Assembly (NCBI GenBank): GCA_030670605.1
Contig: DAOVBK010000031.1
Location: 1 to 10,316, forward strand
DNA: 10,316 nt
Origin: Candidatus Stahliibacteriota bacterium
GTDB taxonomy: Bacteria; Hydrothermota; Tepidihabitantia; SM23-42
Direction: 5' to 3'
Shown: piece after piece, positions 1-5,135 of the stretch
Layout of the letters: each line of letters starts with the position of its first letter
Position numbering within the stretch: position 1 is the first letter of the stretch
The notes under the pieces: model-generated
Told to the model about the DNA's origin: nothing
The model's input: the letters and a program-made list of their open reading frames with translations, nothing else
The model's database searches: none
Position numbers and translations under genes: made by a program

Positions 1-702
1 ACTGTTCAAGGTATTCTTGAATTCCTCGGGATTCCCTATACCGGTTCTGGTGTACTCGGTTCATCTATTGGAATGAATAAAATAATTACAAAGCAATTGT
101 TTGAGGTACGTGGCGTGGCAACCCCACCGTACTGCTACGGAACAGACATGAGCGTTACAGCGGCTGTACGAAATCTAGGCCTACCGATCGTTATCAAACC
201 GCACGCCGAAGGTTCAAGTGTCGGTGTCACCATCGCAACGTCACGAAAAGAAGCAGAAAAGGCAGCAAAACGGACGCAGGGAACGTATGGAGACGTGTTC
301 TTCGAAAAATACATCCCCGGCATGATGGCAACATGTGGTATTCTCAGTGGCATACCCCTGCCGGTTCTTGAGATAGCTCCAAAAAAGAGAAAATTCTACG
401 ACTATAAATCAAAGTACACCGAAGGTATGACAGAATATGTTGTGCCTGCCCGTATTTCTTCCCGTAAGTACCAGAGATTGCAGGACTATGCGCTCACTGC
501 CCATCAAGCAATCGGTGCGCATGGATTTTCGCGTGTCGATTTTGTTCTCGACAAAAATCACAATCCCTACGCACTCGAGGTCAATACTATCCCTGGTCTG
601 CTCATGGGATCAAATCTTCCGCTTGAAGCCCAGGCGATTGGCCTGACCTATGATGACCTTACCTTTGAAATATTGAAAACGTCCCACGATAGATCTAAGT
701 GA
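1..702 (+). CDS. ddl: D-alanine--D-alanine ligase, C-terminal part (5' end outside window)
   Basis: This is an ATP-grasp ligase that joins two D-alanines for peptidoglycan precursor synthesis in the cytoplasm. The frame is open from base 1. The first in-window residues, TVQGILEFLGIPYTGSGVLG, are the classic Ddl segment upstream of the ATP-grasp domain, so the ATG at 73 is internal. The ATP-binding lysine region IVIKPHAEGSSVGV lies at about 187-228. The SKY tyrosine motif in YDYKSKY (about 397-417) matches D-Ala-D-Ala ligases rather than VanA-type D-lactate ligases. The metal ligands VDF and LEVNT lie at about 535-585, and the family-typical GSNLP segment follows. The stop overlaps the next gene by 4 nt (GTGA), suggesting translational coupling. 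The N-terminal third is missing only because of the window edge. Family assignment is very secure. Confidence 0.94.
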   Translation, partial: TVQGILEFLGIPYTGSGVLGSSIGMNKIITKQLFEVRGVATPPYCYGTDMSVTAAVRNLGLPIVIKPHAEGSSVGVTIATSRKEAEKAAKRTQGTYGDVFFEKYIPGMMATCGILSGIPLPVLEIAPKKRKFYDYKSKYTEGMTEYVVPARISSRKYQRLQDYALTAHQAIGAHGFSRVDFVLDKNHNPYALEVNTIPGLLMGSNLPLEAQAIGLTYDDLTFEILKTSHDRSK

Positions 703-1496
703 ACAACATCCAGAAGAAAAACGAGTTCATTGGTCTGAAAAAATATACACATGCACAACGCAAGACGATCATTGATGACCTCATTATTCCACAGCTAAAA
801 ATGGAGCTTGGCGATAATCTCATTGCGATTGCCGCCGATGGCTCCTTTGCCCGTAATGACGATACTGATTATTCTGACATCGAATTGATGGTCTTTGTGA
901 AGGATACAACAGCTCTGCCACGCGGAGTTGGTAAAATATACAAGGGGGTGCTTATCGATATAGCGTTTGTGACTGAAAATGAGTACTACCAGCACGTTCT
1001 CGAACCAAACCCTCACTGGTTTCTCTCCGGGTCAGACACGCTACTACCGCTTCTGAATACTCGATTCATCAAGGAAGTACAGAAATATGAAGTAAGAACA
1101 CTGTCACAGAAGTGCTTGAGCTGTGCACATAATCAGCTCTTCGAAGTCCAAGAATCATTTGGCAAACTGTTTTCTGCAATACACAAGAAGAACAAGGAGA
1201 ATCTCTTGCCGGTGTTGGCTGACGCTACGATGCAGACGCTCAAACTGCTCGCATTCATGAATGCGAAACCGTATACGACGCTCGGTTCATTCATAACACA
1301 GGCACGAAGTTTTTCCGTAAAACCCGATGGTTTTGATGAGTTCATAGATCTCATTGTCAATGCCCGTTATCTTGACCTCGAGTGCCTTGATATGCGGGTA
1401 CGAACCATGTTTGCCGGCATCGAGAGATATTTTCACCAAAAGGTTGGCAAAAACATGTATGATGGTGATCTCGCACAGCTCATCAAGAAGAAATAG
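699..1496 (+). CDS. Kanamycin nucleotidyltransferase-like protein
   Basis: This 265-residue protein resembles the KNTase/ANT(4') family along its whole length. GSFAR (48-52) followed by YSDIEL (58-63) is the nucleotidyltransferase signature, with S49, D60 and E62 as nucleotide and metal residues. D87 in LIDIAF aligns with the third acidic residue of KNTase. The motif ESFGK (152-156) matches the catalytic EYAGK of KNTase (Glu145 and Lys149). In the C-terminal domain, YTTLGSFITQA (192-202) and PDGFDEF (209-215) align with YTTSASVLTEA and PSGYDHL. The start is GTG overlapping the ligase stop. There is no Shine-Dalgarno sequence, so coupled translation is likely. Known relatives adenylylate aminoglycosides. 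Here the chromosomal setting next to a cell-wall gene leaves the true substrate open. The motif alignments were made from memory. Confidence 0.8.
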   Translation: MNNIQKKNEFIGLKKYTHAQRKTIIDDLIIPQLKMELGDNLIAIAADGSFARNDDTDYSDIELMVFVKDTTALPRGVGKIYKGVLIDIAFVTENEYYQHVLEPNPHWFLSGSDTLLPLLNTRFIKEVQKYEVRTLSQKCLSCAHNQLFEVQESFGKLFSAIHKKNKENLLPVLADATMQTLKLLAFMNAKPYTTLGSFITQARSFSVKPDGFDEFIDLIVNARYLDLECLDMRVRTMFAGIERYFHQKVGKNMYDGDLAQLIKKK

Positions 1497-1507
1497 TCAA
1501 TATACAC

Positions 1508-1516
1508 AGAAGGAGG
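1508..1516 (+). promoter_or_regulatory. Strong Shine-Dalgarno site for the SPFH gene
   Basis: AGAAGGAGG sits 6 nt before the ATG at 1523 and is nearly a full match to the anti-Shine-Dalgarno sequence. It fixes the start of the SPFH gene. It also shows that this genome uses conventional leadered initiation, in contrast to the two leaderless-looking starts at 4537 and 5136/5139. Confidence 0.85.
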
Positions 1517-1522
1517 TTTTGT

Positions 1523-2464
1523 ATGTTTATACTTGGTTTACTTCTTATCGTCGCCCTCTTCGTGTTCCGGGCGACCTATAAGGTAAGACCTGAAGACCTA
1601 CGTATGCAAGACAAACTCAGAGTCCGTTCGCTTGGTACCTTTGGCGGTGCTGTACTGGCAATCGTACTGATTATCGCATCACTCATCCGCATCGTACCAC
1701 CTGGCTCAGTCGGTGTGCAAATACTCTTTGGCAAAGTACTCACACAATCAACGCTGTCCGAAGGTTTGAACGTGGTTAACCCATTTGTGAATCTTGAGAT
1801 AATGAGCATCAGGACGCAGGCGTATACGATGTCAGTTGCACCTCAGGAAGGACAGCGATACGGTGATGATGCCATTATGTCGCTCACTAAGGACGGGCTG
1901 GAAGTCAAGATGGACCTCACGGTCTGGTATCATCTTATGGCAACGGAAGCAGCAAACGTCTTTCAGAAAATCGGAAAGGATTACGTCATCAAAATTGTCA
2001 GACCAGCAGCACGCACGGCAATCAGGAACACGACCGTAAAATACCCGGCAGTTGCAATCTATTCAGAAAAACGGGAAGAAGTACAAACAGAAATCACCAA
2101 AGAGCTTCAAGAGGATTATGAGGGACGCGGTATTGTGCTCGAGAAAGTACTGTTGCGAAATATTAGCTTACCAGCAAAGGTTAGAGATGCAATTGAAGCG
2201 AAAGTCGAAGCAGAACAAGATGCGCAGAAGATGGAATTCGTGCTCCTCAAAGAAAATAAGGAAGCAGAGCGGAAGGAAATCGAGGCAGGAGGAATTGCGG
2301 CAGCGCAGCGGATCATTGCACAATCACTTATTGGCGAGCGCGGACGGGCATATCTTTCATGGAAGTATCTGGATAACCTCAAGAGCCTCTATCAGTCACC
2401 GAACAATACAATTGTCATCTCACCATTTGACAAAAGCTTCATACCGCTTTTGCAAATAAAATAA
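1523..2464 (+). CDS. Prohibitin-like SPFH/band 7 membrane protein
   Basis: This 313-residue protein has two N-terminal hydrophobic segments (about 1-16 and 39-58). They are followed by the family's opening motif VPPGSVGVQILFGKV (58-72) and a band 7 domain. An alpha-helical, charged, probably coiled-coil stretch follows (about 190-255, rich in E, K, A and Q). The C-terminus has the prohibitin-like layout YLSWKYLDNLKSL, then SPNNTIVISPF. SPFH proteins assemble into large membrane rings or cages that often modulate membrane proteases such as FtsH. No partner protease is visible here. The gene lies 26 nt after the nucleotidyltransferase gene on the same strand and may share its transcript. The family call is secure; the specific role is unknown. 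Confidence 0.9.
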   Translation: MFILGLLLIVALFVFRATYKVRPEDLRMQDKLRVRSLGTFGGAVLAIVLIIASLIRIVPPGSVGVQILFGKVLTQSTLSEGLNVVNPFVNLEIMSIRTQAYTMSVAPQEGQRYGDDAIMSLTKDGLEVKMDLTVWYHLMATEAANVFQKIGKDYVIKIVRPAARTAIRNTTVKYPAVAIYSEKREEVQTEITKELQEDYEGRGIVLEKVLLRNISLPAKVRDAIEAKVEAEQDAQKMEFVLLKENKEAERKEIEAGGIAAAQRIIAQSLIGERGRAYLSWKYLDNLKSLYQSPNNTIVISPFDKSFIPLLQIK

Positions 2465-2485
2465 AAAGTCAAACTAAAGACACGC

Positions 2486-2524
2486 GCGGATGGTATTCTA
2501 CATGCTGCCATCCGCACTCTTTTT
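2486..2524 (+). terminator. Rho-independent terminator after the SPFH gene
   Basis: GCGGATGG (2486-2493) and CCATCCGC (2508-2515) form an 8-bp stem with a 14-nt loop, followed by a run of five Ts (2520-2524) after ACTC. It lies between convergent genes. The right arm and most of the loop lie within the last codons and stop of the minus-strand Nudix gene. On the minus strand the same stem is followed by a weaker T-rich stretch, so it may act in both directions. Confidence 0.72.
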
Positions 2525-2893
2525 GAAAAAGGATAGATCTGCCGTAAACATCTTACCGAGCTTCTGCATATCCTCGAACCTCACCCACCGGTATTCCTTT
2601 ACTTCTTCTGGATTTGGTGTCACCACAGTATTCAGTTGCTCAGCATACCACCAGTGTATGAGATATTGCTTATCTTCAGTGTAGCACTGCCACATCTTCT
2701 TGACCGGACGCACGTTCAAACCCATTTCTTCCCGTGCCTCGCGCATGACGGCCTCAGCTTGCGTCTCGCCGGGCTCGACAGCGCCGGTTATGGGACACCA
2801 GTAATCCTCGGCTTGGCCCTTTTTTGCTCGCTTGATGAGAAGGAACGTTCCATTTTTCTCAAGCACAACAGCAACTGCGTCTTTTATCACCAT
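2498..2893 (-). CDS. Nudix hydrolase
   Basis: This 131-residue protein carries a complete Nudix box at residues 37-59: G-x5-E-x7-REAREEMGL, reading GAVEPGE followed by REAREEMGL. It therefore has all the metal-binding glutamates used to hydrolyse nucleoside diphosphates linked to another group. The exact substrate cannot be read from the sequence. The frame stays open upstream to about 3118, but that part lies antisense-frame to the 3' end of the neighbouring sorting-domain gene and looks non-coding. The ATG at 2893 gives a normal family length and begins directly with the first beta strand (MVIKDAVAVVLE). Only a weak AAAGAG-like ribosome site precedes it. It follows the sorting-domain gene by 37 nt on the same strand and is probably co-transcribed with it. 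Its last codons overlap the terminator stem. Confidence 0.88.
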   Translation of the reverse strand: MVIKDAVAVVLEKNGTFLLIKRAKKGQAEDYWCPITGAVEPGETQAEAVMREAREEMGLNVRPVKKMWQCYTEDKQYLIHWWYAEQLNTVVTPNPEEVKEYRWVRFEDMQKLGKMFTADLSFFKKSADGSM

Positions 2894-2930
2894 AACGAAA
2901 AGCTCTTTGACTGGAAACGCATGCGTGCCG

Positions 2931-3992
2931 CTAACGCACAAGAAGCATCTTACCAACGCGGGACGATACATCAGTAACCGCACGATACACATAGATGCCA
3001 CCGGGCAGAGGATGCCCATGTTCATCGGTGCCGTCCCACAGGATTGTGTGCGTGCCGGCTGGCTGCATACCAGAAAACGTTCTGACGAGTTCACCGATTG
3101 CATTGTATATGTGAACACTGATGGAGCTCGCCCTATTAAGCGTATAAGTAATCGTGACGTGGTCGGAGAATGGCGTTGGATAATGCAGGAGCGAAGGCAT
3201 AACTACATCGTCCACTTCTTGAATGCCAGTCGAGAAATCAACAAGACGTTCAAGCGATTGTGCTGAAGTGAAGTGTTGATTCGTCTCGTCCGGAAGACTA
3301 AGCACACACACAACACCATCATAGTTTTCTGCAACAAACGCGTGGCTTATGTGTGTCGTCGTATCGAAAAATATGGGGTACCCGGCAACGAACATCGTCA
3401 TAACGCAGGTGTCAAAATCACAGACACGCAGGCAGTCAAATGTATTATACGGTATAGTAACAGTACCGAATGCATCACAAACCTGCCAGCCGTAGTGCTC
3501 GTATGTTACCGAATCTACACCGCCATCTTCAATCGTATAGTGAAAACCAAAATGGCGGCTGTCTCCATACTGTATGGGCAATGGCGCCGAATCTGGCGGT
3601 ACATACTTCCACAACCACAGATCGCCCATTGCGGTTCCACCAAGGCCCAGTGATATCATTGCATCAGCATAAAGACCATAGTGCTGATAGATAATATCGG
3701 TCAGCTCCTGCTGCATATAGACAAGATTCACATTCGTGAATGAATCAATGAATGGTGATGATGAAGGCGCGACAATGACTATTGTATCATTCTCCGGGCC
3801 CATTGGTTGTGTTGTAAAATACCATGTCTGCGGACCGCCGGTCGTACCGAGGTCCACAGTGACCGTACTTCGGGAGTTTTTTACCCACCGTGTTCCAATG
3901 TCGTGCGGGATTTCTGTCCAATCAACAATAATCTGACTGAATCCAGCATTCACACCTATGCCAACAAGCACGCATATTATCAACGTTCTCAT
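2931..3992 (-). CDS. Secreted protein with C-terminal T9SS type A (Por) sorting domain
   Basis: This 353-residue protein begins with a Sec signal peptide (MRTLIICVLVGIGVNAGFSQ). It then has about 230 residues with no family I recognise, rich in aromatic and beta-prone sequence. The last 99 residues are a sorting/FlgD-Ig-like domain, with these motifs in order: YPTPFSDHVTITYTL, VHIYNAIGELVRTF, AGTHTILWDGTDEHG, LPGGIYVYRA and the terminal KMLLVR. Such domains direct proteins through the type IX secretion system to the outer surface. The middle YP-T-PFS replaces the more usual YPNPFS. I chose the ATG at 3992 because AGGAGG lies 4 nt upstream. The adjacent ATG at 3995 is almost on top of that site, and the in-frame extension to 4076 runs through the promoter. 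Confidence 0.85.
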   Translation of the reverse strand: MRTLIICVLVGIGVNAGFSQIIVDWTEIPHDIGTRWVKNSRSTVTVDLGTTGGPQTWYFTTQPMGPENDTIVIVAPSSSPFIDSFTNVNLVYMQQELTDIIYQHYGLYADAMISLGLGGTAMGDLWLWKYVPPDSAPLPIQYGDSRHFGFHYTIEDGGVDSVTYEHYGWQVCDAFGTVTIPYNTFDCLRVCDFDTCVMTMFVAGYPIFFDTTTHISHAFVAENYDGVVCVLSLPDETNQHFTSAQSLERLVDFSTGIQEVDDVVMPSLLHYPTPFSDHVTITYTLNRASSISVHIYNAIGELVRTFSGMQPAGTHTILWDGTDEHGHPLPGGIYVYRAVTDVSSRVGKMLLVR

Positions 3993-3995
3993 CAT

Positions 3996-4003
3996 ACCTC
4001 CTT
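3996..4003 (-). promoter_or_regulatory. Shine-Dalgarno site of the sorting-domain gene
   Basis: On the minus strand the sequence reads AAGGAGGT followed by ATGATG. The spacing to the second ATG (3992) is 4 nt after AGGAGG and to the first (3995) only 1 nt, which favours the second ATG as start. Confidence 0.75.
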
Positions 4004-4048
4004 TTCGTACAAATGTGCTCACAATGGTTGTGTGTCTACGCGTAAGTA

Positions 4049-4076
4049 AGTATCGCAAAAAATAATAAGAAGTCAA
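4049..4076 (-). promoter_or_regulatory. Putative sigma-70-type promoter of the sorting-domain/Nudix pair
   Basis: On the minus strand TTGACT (4076-4071) is followed after 16 nt by GATACT (4054-4049). This leaves roughly a 50-nt leader before the ATG at 3992. The -10 box matches consensus at 4 of 6 positions. The 16-nt spacer equals that of the two stronger promoters at 4504 and 5106, which supports the call. No operator is evident. Confidence 0.45.
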
Positions 4077-4099
4077 GAATGGATGTGGAAACTCGACAA

Positions 4100-4139
4100 C
4101 GCAGAGTACGCAGAATCATCGCAGAGAGCGCAGAAAATC
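4100..4139. repeat. Degenerate CGCAGA tandem repeat
   Basis: The core CGCAGA occurs four times, at 4100, 4109, 4120 and 4129 (spacings 9, 11, 9), with A/G-rich linkers. It is intergenic, with no coding evidence on either strand. Its origin is unknown; similar short CGCAGAG-type runs occur between genes of several uncultivated bacteria (general impression, not checked). Confidence 0.6.
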
Positions 4140-4150
4140 GTACTGGTGAC

Positions 4151-4207
4151 TCGTATTTCGTATTCGTAGAATTGGCTAATCGCTAATGGCATATGGCCAA
4201 TTGAGAT
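4151..4207. repeat. Two short heptamer runs with a terminal inverted repeat
   Basis: TCGTATT occurs twice in tandem (4151-4164). From 4168 there are heptads in register: AGAATTG, GCTAATC, GCTAATG, GCATATG, GCCAATT. The outer parts of the second run also form an inverted repeat (AATTGGC 4170-4176 with GCCAATT 4196-4202), so it could fold. No gene is apparent here. Confidence 0.5.
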
Positions 4208-4213
4208 TGCCGT

Positions 4214-4247
4214 GGGACTTCGTCCCTTCCGCCAAAAAAGAGGCGGA
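4214..4247. other. Two adjacent small hairpins
   Basis: GGGAC/GTCCC (4214-4218 with 4222-4226, 3-nt loop TTC) is immediately followed by TCCGCC/GGCGGA (4228-4233 with 4242-4247, A-rich 8-nt loop). There is no T-tract on the plus strand, and no plus-strand gene ends nearby. On the minus strand the loop supplies a T run inside the structure rather than after it. The preceding TGAGATTGC (about 4202-4210) resembles TGAGATTAC at 5001-5009 in the palindromic repeat further right, so this may be a decayed relative of that family. The rest of the gap, about 4248-4422, shows no gene or clear structure to me. Confidence 0.4.
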
Positions 4248-4422
4248 CATCTCGGCATGCTCGATATTTCCAACACGCGTAATGACTGACCTGACACCCT
4301 GGTTTCCTGATATTCACCCCGCTGGAGACTGACGACATCCAACTATTACTGCTGCATTCCCAACACGATAGTATGTTTCCAGACCTGCAACTGAAGATCG
4401 TATCTCTAACGGCATTCACCTC

Positions 4423-4488
4423 CTGATAACCTGATACGCTGATTATCTATCATGCATCACGCATCCTGCATCCCGTATCTCGTATCAC
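4423..4488. repeat. Abutting 8-mer and 7-mer degenerate tandem arrays
   Basis: Three 8-mers, CTGATAAC, CTGATACG and CTGATTAT (4423-4446), run directly into heptads: CTATCAT, GCATCAC, GCATCCT, GCATCCC, GTATCTC, GTATCAC (4447-4488), consensus roughly GYATCNC. There are no unique spacers, so this is not a CRISPR array. The array ends 15 nt before the -35 box of the next promoter. Confidence 0.65.
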
Positions 4489-4503
4489 GAGTACGCTGCT
4501 CTA

Positions 4504-4531
4504 TTGACACCGTAGCAAAGATTCCTATAAT
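4504..4531 (+). promoter_or_regulatory. Consensus promoter of the DUF2007 gene, apparently leaderless
   Basis: TTGACA (4504-4509) and TATAAT (4526-4531) are both perfect consensus hexamers separated by 16 nt. The ATG at 4537 begins only 5 nt after the -10 box. Transcription would be expected to start at or within a base or two of the start codon, leaving no room for a ribosome-binding site. No Shine-Dalgarno sequence is present. Confidence 0.85.
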
Positions 4532-4536
4532 TTCTC

Positions 4537-4761
4537 ATGCTGAAACGTGTCTATAAAGCACCAGATGAATTCACTGCAATAACCCTGCGGGAAATGCTCA
4601 AAAGTCAGAACATCGATGCAATCATCAAAGCGTACGAGACAAGCTGGCTCGATGGTCTTCCTAAAATGATGAAAGGAGGATGGGGAGACGTCTTAGTAAG
4701 AGAAGAAGATGAAAAAGAAGCAAAAGAATGCATCGACGAGTTTCTGCAGAATACTGCATAG
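4537..4761 (+). CDS. Small DUF2007-type protein
   Basis: This 74-residue protein looks like the DUF2007 (putative signal-transducing) family. It has an N-terminal MLKRVYKAPDEFTAITLREML strand-helix unit, then a LKSQNIDAII strand. It ends in the typical GGWGDVLVREEDEKEAKECI segment (47-66) with a short final helix. The fold is a small ferredoxin-like alpha/beta domain of unknown biochemical role, sometimes fused to or near membrane and peptidase genes. The start at 4537 is fixed by the promoter 5 nt upstream and the absence of any other in-frame ATG nearby. The gene stands alone on its transcript. Its stop codon directly abuts the terminal repeat of the mobile element at 4762, so insertion just missed the coding region or trimmed its natural 3' end. 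Confidence 0.75.
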   Translation: MLKRVYKAPDEFTAITLREMLKSQNIDAIIKAYETSWLDGLPKMMKGGWGDVLVREEDEKEAKECIDEFLQNTA

Positions 4762-4911
4762 TGGGGTCAAATCTCTACTTTGAACATTCACTTACAATAA
4801 ACCTCTTTGTCCTTTGATACTTGTCCGCAATAGATAAAACCTCGATTATTCCACATGTGCATGCGTCCTCTACAATGCATCTCTTGGAGAAAACTGATGT
4901 TCAAAGTAGAG

Positions 4912-5080
4912 GGCGTGTTGCTCAAATCCCTTTTTGTCATTGCGAACCCCGACCATTAAGAATTGTAATGGTAGGGGTGTGGCAATCTCATTATATTTCA
5001 TGAGATTACTTCGTCGCTACGCTTCTCGTAATGACATTTTAGAATTCCACATGCCTGAATTCGATTTGGGCAACACGCCC
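4912..5080. mobile_element. Inner miniature element with TAGAG target duplication
   Basis: GGCGTGTTGCTCAAATC (4912-4928) and GATTTGGGCAACACGCC (5063-5079) are inverted repeats with a single mismatch. The element is flanked by TAGAG at 4907-4911 and again at 5081-5085, the expected footprint of a target-site duplication. Boundaries are ambiguous by one base, because GGGCG/CGCCC ends with a 4-bp TAGA duplication fit equally well. At about 169 bp it cannot encode a transposase and must have been moved in trans. The inner ends lead into a further palindromic repeat at 4936-5035. Confidence 0.75.
4936..5035. repeat. Palindromic GTCATTGCGA-type intergenic repeat
   Basis: GTCATTGCGA (4936-4945) and TCGTAATGAC (5026-5035) are inverted repeats (9 of 10). 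Inside are two more hairpins. One is ACCCCGACCATT/AATGGTAGGGGT (4946-4957 with 4967-4978, one mismatch). The other is AATCTCAT/ATGAGATT (4984-4991 with 5000-5007). The string GTCATTGCGA, then GGCAATCTCA, then TGAGATTACTTCGTCGCT resembles a palindromic repeat motif seen in many unrelated bacterial genomes (recollection). The whole RNA could fold into a cruciform and might limit read-through between the DUF2007 gene and the next operon. Confidence 0.65.
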
Positions 5081-5105
5081 TAGAGATTTGACCCCATGCA
5101 ATTTG

Positions 5106-5133
5106 TTGACATTCCATAGCGTGTCGCTATAAT
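5106..5133 (+). promoter_or_regulatory. Consensus promoter of the lipoprotein/ABC-importer gene run, apparently leaderless
   Basis: TTGACA (5106-5111) and TATAAT (5128-5133) are both perfect, with a 16-nt spacer. Two ATGs follow at 5136 and 5139; the second is exactly 5 nt from the -10 box, as in the promoter at 4504. There is no Shine-Dalgarno sequence. The -35 box begins 10 nt after the end of the mobile element. No cobalamin riboswitch fits between promoter and start. Confidence 0.83.
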
Positions 5134-5135
5134 AG

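Larger units (their letters stand above)
4762..5096. mobile_element. Miniature inverted-repeat element (MITE-like), interrupted by a second one
   Basis: The outermost 16 bases, TGGGGTCAAATCTCTA (4762-4777), are repeated exactly inverted at 5081-5096. The left repeat continues inward as CTTTGAACAT (to 4787). Its complement, ATGTTCAAAGTAGAG, is found not next to the right end but at 4897-4911. The right arm is therefore split by inserted DNA (4912-5080) plus a repeated TAGAG. Taking these out leaves a 161-bp element with a perfect 26-bp terminal inverted repeat. It holds no recognisable transposase. On the minus strand a 40-codon open stretch without ATG ends at a TAG inside the left repeat, which could be chance or a transposase relic. 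GGGGTCAAATC-type ends recall elements associated with REP/Y1 transposases (recollection only). No outer target duplication is evident. Confidence 0.8.

Noticed and set aside
2894..3118. In-frame N-terminal extension of the Nudix gene (open to 3118)
   Set aside because: It overlaps the sorting-domain coding sequence on the same strand in another frame, has no Nudix-like content, and the ATG at 2893 gives the normal family length.
3273..3653. Plus-strand open frames opposite the sorting-domain gene (also 2832-3266 and 3736-4049)
   Set aside because: They are antisense to a gene with a signal peptide, Shine-Dalgarno site and recognisable domain. Their Arg/His/Thr-rich translations show no motif.
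4073..4419. Minus-strand open frames in the repeat-rich gap
   Set aside because: They run through tandem repeats and hairpins, overlap each other in different frames and have no ribosome site or family resemblance.
4447..4488. Possible CRISPR array
   Set aside because: Heptamers are directly adjacent with no spacers, and repeat units are far too short.
4821..5003. 60-codon plus-strand open frame inside the nested element
   Set aside because: It crosses the boundary between outer and inner elements and has no transposase-like motif, so it is a chance frame.
5097..5135. Cobalamin riboswitch before the importer operon (also checked 6735-6786)
   Set aside because: Both gaps are too short and lack the conserved B12-box sequence. 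The promoter leaves essentially no leader.
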